A DNA stretch of 21,416 bases from DAOUTY01 sp964453665 (GTDB taxonomy: Bacteria > Chloroflexota > Dehalococcoidia > SZUA-161), in the NCBI GenBank assembly GCA_964453665.1, contig CAYVQT010000053.1:1-21416 (forward strand), given 5' to 3'. The notes under the pieces are model-generated. The model had not been told where the DNA came from. It saw nothing but the letters and a program-made list of their open reading frames with translations, and made no database searches. A program made the translations under genes and the position numbers. This document shows positions 14,905 to 21,416 of this stretch, piece after piece (the stretch's first letter is position 1; each line of letters begins with the position of its first letter).

Positions 14905-17082
14905 CTACCCCTCGCGCTTAACCTCAGAGATTCGCATCACATTTGTGACGCCATGCACACCCTCCAGCTTGGCGAAAAGCCGACCGAGCTGTCCGATATT
15001 GCTTATGTCCATGGTCAGGAACACAGAGAGCTTGTCGTTGCCCTGTTCGTCCAGTGAAACAGCAGCTATATTTATTTTCTCATCAGAGACAAGAGCTGTG
15101 ACATCTCGGAGCAGTCCTACTCTATCCCAGGCTTCAACGAGGATTGTGACCGGAAAGGAGAGGCCTGTTTTCCCCCATGAAACCTTAACGAGTCTCTCTT
15201 TCTCATCTTCACTATTAATGTTGGGACAGTCTTTCCTGTGGATGGTCACTCCCCGGGAGCGGGTAACAAAGCCGACTATCTCGTCGCCGGGTACAGGTTG
15301 GCAGCAGGGGGCGATGTGAGTAAGCAGGTCGCCAGCACCTAGAACCTGAACTGCCGATGTTGTTTCCAGCTTGGGCGGTAGGGCTGATTGTGTCTGCGGA
15401 GGTGTTTGAGATCGTTCCTCCGGCGCGGTGAGCTTCATAGAGATCAGATGAGGGCTGATATCGCCACAACCAATTGCTGCCAGGAAATCGTCAACATCGT
15501 CGTATTTGAATAGTCTGGCAATCCTATCCCTGTCCGCGAAGCTTACACCTAGACGGCGGAGTTCCTTTTCCAGGATCGTTCTTCCTCTTTCTAAGTTCTC
15601 TGCCCTCTCTTGACGTCGAAACCACTGCTTGATCTTCTCACGGGCATGATGAGTTTTAACGTATCCCAGATTGAGATTAAGCCAATCGAGGCTGGGCCCG
15701 CGATCTGACTTTGTGGCCATTATCTCAACGGTATCCCCATTGCGCAGTTCGTAATCCAACGGAACCATTCTGCCATTTACTTTGGCTCCGATGCAACGGT
15801 GCCCGACGTTTGTATGGATGCGATATGCGAAATCGAGAGGGGTTGCTCCTCTGGGCAGTTCCTTTATTTCACCCTTGGGCGTATAAGCGAAAACCTGGTC
15901 CTTAAAAATATCGGTCTTGATAGACTCGATGAATGCTGTCCCGCTGAGCTCGCGCTGCCAGTCCATGAGCTGTCGCAGCCAGGTTATCTTTTCTTCGAAC
16001 GCTATGTCCTTCTTTGTTCCCTCCTTATACTTCCAGTGTGCGGCCACCCCGTATTCCGCAATGCGGTGCATACGGTGCGTTCTAATCTGAACCTCTAAGG
16101 GTACGGCGTCCACGCACATTACTGTGCTGTGCAGCCCCTGATATCTGTTCTCCTTAGGGTTGGCGATAAAATCGTCGAACTGACCCGGTATAGGGTGCCA
16201 GAGGCTGTGGACCACTCCCAGCGCGCTGTAGCAGTCGGACTTGGTTTCTACAAATATGCGGAGAGCCAGCAGGTCATATATATCGCTGAACTCCTTGCCC
16301 TGCGCAGCGTATTTCTCCATCTTGTTGTATACGCTGTAAATGCTCTTTGGTCTCCCAACAACCTCTGCATTGATGCTTGTTTTCTCGAGTTCTTCTTTGA
16401 GAATGCGGCTCACGCGGGTTATATAACGCTCCCGGCTTACCCTACGGGCGGCTATAAGCTTGGCGATCTTATGATAGGTATCGGGTTGAAGATAGCGGAA
16501 CGAAAGGTCTTCGAGTTGCCACTTAATCTGCCATATTCCCAGGCGGTGAGCAAGCGGAGCGTAAATCTCCATCGTCTCCTTGGCTATTGCCTGCTGCTTC
16601 TCTGGAGCCAATGGCTTCAAAGTGCGCATGTTGTGCAACCTGTCAGCCAGCTTTATGAGCACGACACGAATATCTTCAGCCGTGACCATGAACATCTTAC
16701 GCAGGCTCTCCACTTGTGCTTCGCTTTCAACTACTTTATCAAGTTCTACCTCCTGGACCTGGGAAGACATCTTATCCAGTCTGGTCATCCCCTCAACCAG
16801 CCTTCTTACTTCCGGCCCGAATCTATCCTCGATAACGGAGAAAGGGATTCCGCAGTCTTCGGGGACATCGTGTAGTAAGGCAGCAGCAAGAGAAACCTCA
16901 TCCAGGTAAAGATCAGCAACAATAGTTGCCGTCTCCAGTGGATGCGATATGAACGGATCCCCTGTTAATCGCCACTGGCCTTTGTGTGATTCAAGCGCGA
17001 ATTGATAGGCATCTTCCACCAGAGCCAGTCTATCCCCGGGAAGATACTCTTTTACCTTCTCTGTTAGTGTTGTTATATCCAT
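14905..17082 (-). CDS. Bifunctional-type (p)ppGpp synthetase/hydrolase (RelA/SpoT family)
   Basis: 725 residues, the long Rsh form that sets (p)ppGpp level in starvation. Domains seen: HD hydrolase (about 25-180) with H47, H71-D72, E75-D76 and D147 in KLADRLHN, so hydrolysis should be intact; synthetase (235-355) with DIYDLLALRI, NRYQGLHSTV and LEVQIRTHRMH..AEYGVAAHW (E330); TGS (396-456); and a C-terminal ACT domain from about 648. The motif that separates synthetase types reads QFDD (301-304), between the basic RxKD of bifunctional enzymes and the acidic ExDD of synthetase-only RelA. ATG 17082 sits below a good promoter and is divergent from hisS. uvrC and xth follow in the same transcript, joining the stringent response to DNA repair. 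Confidence 0.95.
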   Translation of the reverse strand: MDITTLTEKVKEYLPGDRLALVEDAYQFALESHKGQWRLTGDPFISHPLETATIVADLYLDEVSLAAALLHDVPEDCGIPFSVIEDRFGPEVRRLVEGMTRLDKMSSQVQEVELDKVVESEAQVESLRKMFMVTAEDIRVVLIKLADRLHNMRTLKPLAPEKQQAIAKETMEIYAPLAHRLGIWQIKWQLEDLSFRYLQPDTYHKIAKLIAARRVSRERYITRVSRILKEELEKTSINAEVVGRPKSIYSVYNKMEKYAAQGKEFSDIYDLLALRIFVETKSDCYSALGVVHSLWHPIPGQFDDFIANPKENRYQGLHSTVMCVDAVPLEVQIRTHRMHRIAEYGVAAHWKYKEGTKKDIAFEEKITWLRQLMDWQRELSGTAFIESIKTDIFKDQVFAYTPKGEIKELPRGATPLDFAYRIHTNVGHRCIGAKVNGRMVPLDYELRNGDTVEIMATKSDRGPSLDWLNLNLGYVKTHHAREKIKQWFRRQERAENLERGRTILEKELRRLGVSFADRDRIARLFKYDDVDDFLAAIGCGDISPHLISMKLTAPEERSQTPPQTQSALPPKLETTSAVQVLGAGDLLTHIAPCCQPVPGDEIVGFVTRSRGVTIHRKDCPNINSEDEKERLVKVSWGKTGLSFPVTILVEAWDRVGLLRDVTALVSDEKINIAAVSLDEQGNDKLSVFLTMDISNIGQLGRLFAKLEGVHGVTNVMRISEVKREG

Positions 17083-17113
17083 GGAATCACTCTGGACAGG
17101 ACTTCTACTTTAA

Positions 17114-17142
17114 AGTATATTGCAACGATTAAATGGATGCAA
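17114..17142 (-). promoter_or_regulatory. Sigma-70-type promoter of the relA-uvrC-xth operon
   Basis: On the minus strand TTGCAT (17142-17137), a 17-base spacer and TATACT (17119-17114). Predicted start near 17107, giving a leader of about 25 bases before the relA/spoT ATG. Confidence 0.65.
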
Positions 17143-17147
17143 TCTCC

Positions 17148-17176
17148 TTTACAAACGACCCTTGATACTGTATTCT
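17148..17176 (+). promoter_or_regulatory. Sigma-70-type promoter of hisS
   Basis: TTTACA (17148-17153), a 17-base spacer and TATTCT (17171-17176). The -35 box lies five bases from the -35 box of the divergent relA promoter, so the two polymerases would compete. The leader of about 36 bases is too short for a T-box riboswitch. Confidence 0.65.
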
Positions 17177-17218
17177 GCTAAACGTCAAATTCATTTCACT
17201 TTAAACAGAGGAGAATAA

Positions 17219-18481
17219 TTGTACCAGGCACCTCGGGGCACTTCCGACATTTTACCTGTCGAGCAAGGATACTGGAGTTACATTAAGCAGAAAGCCTTCG
17301 CTAGCTGCGAGCTTTATGGATATAAACGTATAGACACTCCCGTTTTCGAGGATGCTCGTCTGTTTACGCGTAGTATTGGGGAAGGGACTGACATTGTAGA
17401 GAAGGAGATGTATACGTTTGAAGACCGGAGCGGGGACAGTTTGACGCTGCGCCCCGAGGGGACTGCTTCTGTCTGTCGTGCTTATGTGGAGCATGGTATG
17501 CACACCCTTCCTCAGCCGGTGAGGCTGTATTATGATGCTGACATATTTAGATACGAGCGGCCACAGGCGGGAAGGTATCGACAGCATCGCCAGTTTGGAG
17601 TCGAGGCTCTGGGGGTCGGTGACCCTGCACTTGACGCCGAGGTCATCGACATGGCTTGGCAGCTTTATGTAAACTTTGGTCTGCGCGGTCTCAGCCTCAG
17701 CTTGAATAGCATCGGATGTAAAAGTTGCCGCCCTGCATATATCGATAGCCTTACGGATTATTACTCTAAACACAGGGAATCACTTTGTGTGGACTGCAAG
17801 CGCCGCCTGGCGAAAAATACGTTGCGTCTTCTGGATTGTAAGAAGCAATCCTGCATGCACTTTGCCGAGCAGGCACCGAGGAGCGTTGATTATCTTTGCA
17901 GTGAGTGCGCCGAGCACTTTGATTTGCTGAAAAGATACATCGAACTGCTGAGTTTGCCCTACGTGGTAAATAACAGACTGGTTCGAGGATTGGACTACTA
18001 CACTAAAACAGTATTTGAGATCGCTCCCGAGGGTGATATCGCGGCTCAGGCAACTATTGGCGCGGGTGGAAGATATGATGACCTTATTGAGCAGCTTGGT
18101 GGCAAGCCAACCCCTGCAATCGGATTTGCTACCGGGATTGAGCGCATAGTGCTCAATATAAAGAAACAAAAGGTCGCTATCCCCGCGGCAATGTCACCTG
18201 TTGTGTTTGTTGCGTACCTCGGGCAGGATGCTAAATATGTGGCGATAAGGCTCACTTCCAATTTGAGAAGGTCTGGATTTAGTGTAATCCAGGCGTTCGG
18301 CGATAGAGGGATAAAGGCACAGCTCAAGCAGGCTAACTCGATAGCTGCGCCATATACTGTGATAGTCGGTGATGATGAAGTTAGAGACGGGACAGTGATG
18401 CTGCGGTATATGGATAAGGGCGAGCAGGAATTGATTCCACAGGATACAGTTGTTGAAGTGTTAAGCCGGCTTGTGGCTTGA
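17219..18481 (+). CDS. hisS: Histidyl-tRNA synthetase
   Basis: 420 residues, a class II synthetase that charges tRNA-His in the cytoplasm. Seen: the N-terminal RGTSDILP, motif 2 region with LRPEGTASVCRAYVEHG and FRYERPQAGRYRQHRQFGVEALG, the HisRS-specific RGLDYYTKTVFEI, motif 3 with GGRYDDLI and AIGFATGIERI, and an alpha/beta anticodon-binding domain at the C-terminus. The insertion between motifs 2 and 3 has cysteine pairs (CKSC, CVDC and later C residues) of a kind seen in many bacterial HisRS, perhaps zinc-binding. The start is TTG 17219, five bases after AGAGGAGA. It is divergent from relA/spoT and appears to be transcribed alone; prfA has its own promoter just downstream. Confidence 0.97.
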   Translation: MYQAPRGTSDILPVEQGYWSYIKQKAFASCELYGYKRIDTPVFEDARLFTRSIGEGTDIVEKEMYTFEDRSGDSLTLRPEGTASVCRAYVEHGMHTLPQPVRLYYDADIFRYERPQAGRYRQHRQFGVEALGVGDPALDAEVIDMAWQLYVNFGLRGLSLSLNSIGCKSCRPAYIDSLTDYYSKHRESLCVDCKRRLAKNTLRLLDCKKQSCMHFAEQAPRSVDYLCSECAEHFDLLKRYIELLSLPYVVNNRLVRGLDYYTKTVFEIAPEGDIAAQATIGAGGRYDDLIEQLGGKPTPAIGFATGIERIVLNIKKQKVAIPAAMSPVVFVAYLGQDAKYVAIRLTSNLRRSGFSVIQAFGDRGIKAQLKQANSIAAPYTVIVGDDEVRDGTVMLRYMDKGEQELIPQDTVVEVLSRLVA

Positions 18482-18492
18482 GTCGTTTTACC

Positions 18493-18520
18493 TTGAAAAG
18501 CATTATACCTATGCTATAAT
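18493..18520 (+). promoter_or_regulatory. Sigma-70-type promoter of prfA
   Basis: TTGAAA (18493-18498), a 16-base spacer and a perfect TATAAT (18515-18520), starting 12 bases after the hisS stop. Predicted start near 18527, about 48 bases before the prfA ATG. Confidence 0.7.
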
Positions 18521-18539
18521 GTAGTAAATCTCCGGAATT

Positions 18540-18562
18540 TTCCCCCGGTCGGGGGAATTTTT
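18540..18562 (+). terminator. Intrinsic-terminator-like hairpin in the prfA leader
   Basis: TTCCCCC (18540-18546) pairs perfectly with GGGGGAA (18551-18557) around the tetraloop GGTC, followed by five T (18558-18562). It has all marks of a rho-independent terminator yet lies downstream of the prfA promoter and only 12 bases before the prfA start. It may end hisS transcription, attenuate prfA-prmC, or both. Confidence 0.65.
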
Positions 18563-18574
18563 ATCAGGGCAACC

Positions 18575-19645
18575 ATGTTTGATAGACTGGACGCAATCGA
18601 AAGACGCTACGTTGAATTGAACGAACTCATGTCACAGCCTGAAGTGACCTCAGATTTCGATAAGCTGCAGAATCTGGCACGTGAGCAGGCATCACTCGAA
18701 GATCTGGTGACCAAGTTTAGAGAGTATAAAGCAGTCATCGAAAGTCTGGACGAGACACAGACCATGCTCGACCAGGGGTTGGATGAGGATATGGCCGGTT
18801 TGGCCAGGGATGAAGTTGAAAGTCTTCAGATTAAGCGCGATCGATTGCTTAAAGAAATGAAACTGGCACTTATACCCCGTGATCCTGCTGATGAAAAGGA
18901 CGTAATCGTTGAGATTCGTGCCGGTGCCGGTGGTGATGAGGCAGGCCTTTTTGCCGCTGACCTGTTTCGTATGTATGCCCGCTATGCCTCTTCCAAGGAC
19001 TGGCACACTGAGATTATGAGCAGCAACGAAACCGGTATCGGAGGATTTAAGGAAATTATCTTTGAGGTAAAGGGTAAAGGCGCATACAGCAGGTTGAAAT
19101 ATGAGAGTGGTGTCCACAGGGTGCAGCGAGTGCCACTGACTGAATCATCGGGTCGTATTCATACTTCGACCGCGACTGTGGCTGTACTACCCGAGGCGGA
19201 GGAGGTTGAAGTAGACATTGACCCCAGCGATTTAAGAGTGGATACATTTCGTGCAAGTGGCGCCGGTGGCCAGCATGTCAATAAGGTAGATTCTGCTGTA
19301 CGAATAACCCATATTCCAACTGGTATGGTAGTTACGTGTCAGGACGAGCGTTCTCAAATTAAGAACAAGGTCAAGGCGATGGCGGTGCTTCGCGCTCGAC
19401 TGCTGGATAAAGAACGCCAGCGTCAGTTCCAAGAGGTTACCGACGTCAGGCGTTCTCAAGTGGGAACTGGCGATCGATCAGAAAAAATCCGCACTTACAA
19501 TTACCCTCAGGGCAGGGTTTCTGACCATCGCATAAGCCTAACACTTCATAACCTGGAGGCTATACTCGAAGGTAGCCTCGATGAGATTATTGATGCGGTG
19601 TCTACTGCCGATCAGGCGAAGCAATTGGAGGTGCAGGTGGGATAA
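18575..19645 (+). CDS. prfA: Peptide chain release factor 1
   Basis: RF1 reads UAA and UAG in the ribosomal A site and triggers hydrolysis of peptidyl-tRNA. The 356-residue length is normal. Seen: the N-terminal helical domain, the codon-reading PxT motif as P187-L188-T189 in RVPLTESSGRIHTS (the typical RF1 context, rather than the SPF of RF2), and the catalytic GGQ at 231-233 in GAGGQHVNKVDSAVRI, whose glutamine is the target of PrmC. The next gene is prmC, overlapping by a few bases. ATG 18575 lacks a strong ribosome site (CAGGGC only) and lies just after a terminator-like hairpin, so expression may be limited. No in-frame UGA or frameshift site is seen; autoregulation of that kind belongs to RF2. 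Confidence 0.97.
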   Translation: MFDRLDAIERRYVELNELMSQPEVTSDFDKLQNLAREQASLEDLVTKFREYKAVIESLDETQTMLDQGLDEDMAGLARDEVESLQIKRDRLLKEMKLALIPRDPADEKDVIVEIRAGAGGDEAGLFAADLFRMYARYASSKDWHTEIMSSNETGIGGFKEIIFEVKGKGAYSRLKYESGVHRVQRVPLTESSGRIHTSTATVAVLPEAEEVEVDIDPSDLRVDTFRASGAGGQHVNKVDSAVRITHIPTGMVVTCQDERSQIKNKVKAMAVLRARLLDKERQRQFQEVTDVRRSQVGTGDRSEKIRTYNYPQGRVSDHRISLTLHNLEAILEGSLDEIIDAVSTADQAKQLEVQVG

Positions 19646-20496
19646 CCCTGGGCGATGCACTTGATAGGGGAGCCCGTGCTCTTGTTGAAAACGATATTGA
19701 TGATGCACGACTGGAAGCTGAGGTTCTTTTAAGATATAGCATGGGGCTCGACCGAGTAGCTTTGTATCTCGGTATTGATCAAAAGCTGACCTCTGAGCAG
19801 GCTTGTTCCTTCTTTGATCTCATCAAACGACGTATAAGCCGCGAACCTGCTGCATACATTACAGGACACAAGGAATTCTTTGACCTGGATTTCCACGTTG
19901 ACCGCCATGTCCTCATACCTCGGCCCGAAACCGAGATACTGGTGGAGAAGGCTATTGAGATTGGAGGCAGCCTCTTCGCCAGCACTTGCCTCATTGCTGA
20001 TGTAGGCACCGGATGTGGTGCTATAGCCGTCGCCCTGGCCGTGAATCTACATCATGCGAGAATCTATGCGACCGATGTTTCCAGGGCTGCCCTGGAAATT
20101 GCCTGGTACAACTGCTGTAGTCACTGTGTGGCTAACAGTGTTACTCTCCTTCAGGGGGACCTCTTAGACCCACTGCCCGAACCGGTACATCTAATTGTTG
20201 CCAATTTGCCTTATATAACGTATTCAGAGTTAGGCGGGCTCAGGGCTGAAATATCGCAATTCGAGCCATTGCTCGCTTTAAATGGTGGGGTTGATGGCCT
20301 CTCAACCATTCAAGGCGTTATCTCACAGGCGGGGAGAAATCTGCTGCCTGGCGGGGTGATTTTGATGGAGATAGGATTTCAGCAGGGACAGGCGGTATGT
20401 GATTTGGCGAGAATGTACCTGCCGGGGAGTGAAGTCAGCATAACGAAAGACCTTTGTGGACTGGACCGGGTCGTGAGCATTCGGATGGTTAATTAA
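19642..20496 (+). CDS. prmC: Release factor glutamine methyltransferase PrmC (HemK), probable AUA start
   Basis: PrmC methylates the GGQ glutamine of RF1 and RF2. Seen: FFDLDFHVDRHVLIPRPETE, SAM motif I DVGTGCGAIAVALA, and the catalytic motif as NLPY (20203-20214) where most family members have NPPY. The first ATG in frame is 19741, but the frame upstream encodes a good PrmC N-terminus (ITLGDALDRG..LVENDIDDARLEAEVLL), and from 19642 the protein has 284 residues, the family norm. No ATG, GTG or TTG exists between the in-frame stop at 19591 and 19741. ATA 19642 lies nine bases after GGAGGT and overlaps the prfA stop as ATAA, where ATGA would be usual; CTG 19648 is an alternative. Automatic callers would give 19741-20496, losing the N-terminal helical domain. 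Confidence 0.88.
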   Translation: MTLGDALDRGARALVENDIDDARLEAEVLLRYSMGLDRVALYLGIDQKLTSEQACSFFDLIKRRISREPAAYITGHKEFFDLDFHVDRHVLIPRPETEILVEKAIEIGGSLFASTCLIADVGTGCGAIAVALAVNLHHARIYATDVSRAALEIAWYNCCSHCVANSVTLLQGDLLDPLPEPVHLIVANLPYITYSELGGLRAEISQFEPLLALNGGVDGLSTIQGVISQAGRNLLPGGVILMEIGFQQGQAVCDLARMYLPGSEVSITKDLCGLDRVVSIRMVN

Positions 20497-20569
20497 TTTG
20501 TAGAGGCAATCAGCCTGTTATAGAAGCTTTTGGATTGAGTACTGTCAATGGTGTTTTCTACACAATATC

Positions 20570-21214
20570 TCACAGGTTCGCGATGTATGATTGGGAAACA
20601 ACCAGGAAATTTTCCTTAAAATGAGCTGAGGTAATATCATGTGCGGTCATAAGGATAGCGTCTTCTTTGTTATCCGTGTAGTAGCCTTGTCTGATGCCCA
20701 CCTCGATAAAGTCGTATTTTTTATATAGAGCCCTGGCCGCTTCATTTGAGGCACGCACTTCGAGTGTAACAAAACTGGCATCGTGTTCAATTGCACACTT
20801 TATAGAAGATATAAGCAACAGTTCACCAACTCCCCGATGACGATAGGCCTCACGCACCGCTATGTTAGAGAGATGGGCTTCATCAGCCATAAACCATAGG
20901 CCTGCGAATCCCAATATAGGTTGTTTAAGTGCTGCTCCTGCTGTATCGCTCCGGAAAAAACTCTTGATAATGGACCTGAATATGTCAAGACTTGATTCGG
21001 AAGATTTAATATAGCTATTCGTATCCCTCAATTCTCGAACCAAGCTATTGTCATCACATTTGTCCCCAAAAACTACAAGGTAGTGGGTCAAGCTGCTAGT
21101 CGTAAGCTCCCGTTTGAAGTTGGTGGCAGGCCAGGGTGGAGGAAAGGCCTCTCGTTCGATCTCGGAGACCTGGGGAATATCTTCCAGTCCCATAGGCCTA
21201 ACGGACAGATTCAT
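20570..21214 (-). CDS. rimI: Ribosomal protein S18 N-alanine acetyltransferase (GNAT family, RimI)
   Basis: 214 residues from ATG 21214, chosen for AGGTG before it and because the GNAT fold begins at LSVRPMGLEDI; ATG 21262 would add 16 residues without family resemblance. Seen: FPPPWP near 25-30 typical of RimI, the acetyl-CoA loop RHRGVG (125-130), and TLEVRASNEAARALYKKYDF with E152 and Y164 at the spacing of the E. coli RimI catalytic pair. RimI acetylates the N-terminus of ribosomal protein S18 and, in some bacteria, other proteins. Unusual are about 48 extra residues at 51-98, polar with an amphipathic FRSIIKSFF stretch, and a 20-residue C-terminal tail. Other GNAT N-acetyltransferases cannot be fully excluded. 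It is convergent with prmC. Confidence 0.88.
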   Translation of the reverse strand: MNLSVRPMGLEDIPQVSEIEREAFPPPWPATNFKRELTTSSLTHYLVVFGDKCDDNSLVRELRDTNSYIKSSESSLDIFRSIIKSFFRSDTAGAALKQPILGFAGLWFMADEAHLSNIAVREAYRHRGVGELLLISSIKCAIEHDASFVTLEVRASNEAARALYKKYDFIEVGIRQGYYTDNKEDAILMTAHDITSAHFKENFLVVSQSYIANL

Positions 21215-21416
21215 CAAACACCTGTACTGGCTATTGTACGTTGCCCGGGTTTTGCAGAACATTCTACCATATTGGGACAGAGGTTTCCTCTATATCTACC
21301 GCATCGTTGCATTCTTTATTTGAATATGTGCTTGGTCTTTTATAATTTGGAAATACTGGCATTGGTCATGTCAATATTTCTGCTGAAATTGAAGGTAAAG
21401 GATGACACCCATTTCT

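Noticed and set aside
16129..16875. 248-residue plus-strand open frame
   Set aside because: Antisense shadow of the relA/spoT gene, low-quality composition, no ribosome site.
17177..17218. T-box riboswitch before hisS
   Set aside because: Only about 36-43 bases between promoter and start; no room for specifier loop and antiterminator, and no T-box sequence.
20497..20569. Shared terminator between convergent prmC and rimI
   Set aside because: Only CAATC/GATTG and TGTAGA/TCTACA pairs with long loops and no proper T-run; not supportable.
21263..21416. Promoter for rimI (TTGACA on the minus strand near the window end; TAGAAT just above the gene)
   Set aside because: The TTGACA has no -10 box at proper distance and the TAGAAT has no -35 box; nothing else is seen in this end segment.

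Overview
The window looks like a chromosomal piece of a Chloroflexota bacterium, most likely of the Dehalococcoidia type. This is an inference from gene content, protein style (KsgA/RsmA, RimI with a long insert, PrmC with NLPY, small zinc-ribbon proteins) and short palindromic repeats; no rRNA is present to confirm it. Base composition is moderate. Most genes are housekeeping, packed in short operons, with accessory genes between them.

Layout. 1-118: 3' part of an SRP RNA, cut by the window edge. 220-1991: a two-gene accessory operon (NAD-type short-chain dehydrogenase and an amidohydrolase-fold protein lacking the usual metal ligands) closed by an intrinsic terminator. 2110-4357: rsmA, ispE and a small membrane protein with ATGA-type overlaps. 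4427-8692: dinG (exonuclease-helicase) behind a good promoter, followed by an M20 metallopeptidase. 8732-10670: a minus-strand block of three small cysteine-rich (zinc-binding) proteins and one orphan membrane protein, the least ordinary part of the window. 10681-11934: tRNA nucleotidyltransferase. 12252-17082: minus-strand operon relA/spoT, uvrC, xth, ending in a palindromic repeat array. 17219-20496: plus-strand hisS, then prfA-prmC. 20570-21214: minus-strand rimI, convergent with prmC.

How the genes work together. Several act on the translation apparatus: SRP RNA, RsmA (16S rRNA dimethylation), the CCA/poly(A) enzyme, HisRS, RF1 with its methyltransferase PrmC, and RimI. DinG, UvrC and ExoIII handle DNA damage; the Rel enzyme sets (p)ppGpp and shares an operon with uvrC and xth. 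relA and hisS are read outward from divergent sigma-70-like promoters.

Most notable points: a perfect 12-bp inverted repeat that would bury the start codon of a zinc-ribbon gene, with a five-codon upstream ORF in its other arm; prmC apparently starting with AUA where an ATGA overlap with prfA would be expected; an intrinsic-terminator-like hairpin between the prfA promoter and its start; an amidohydrolase with nearly all metal ligands replaced; a Rel enzyme with an intact hydrolase HD site but QFDD in place of the usual basic synthetase motif; and palindromic repeats that have moved into the coding ends of rsmA and xth. I found no mobile element with a transposase, no CRISPR array, no tRNA and no clearly new multi-gene system.
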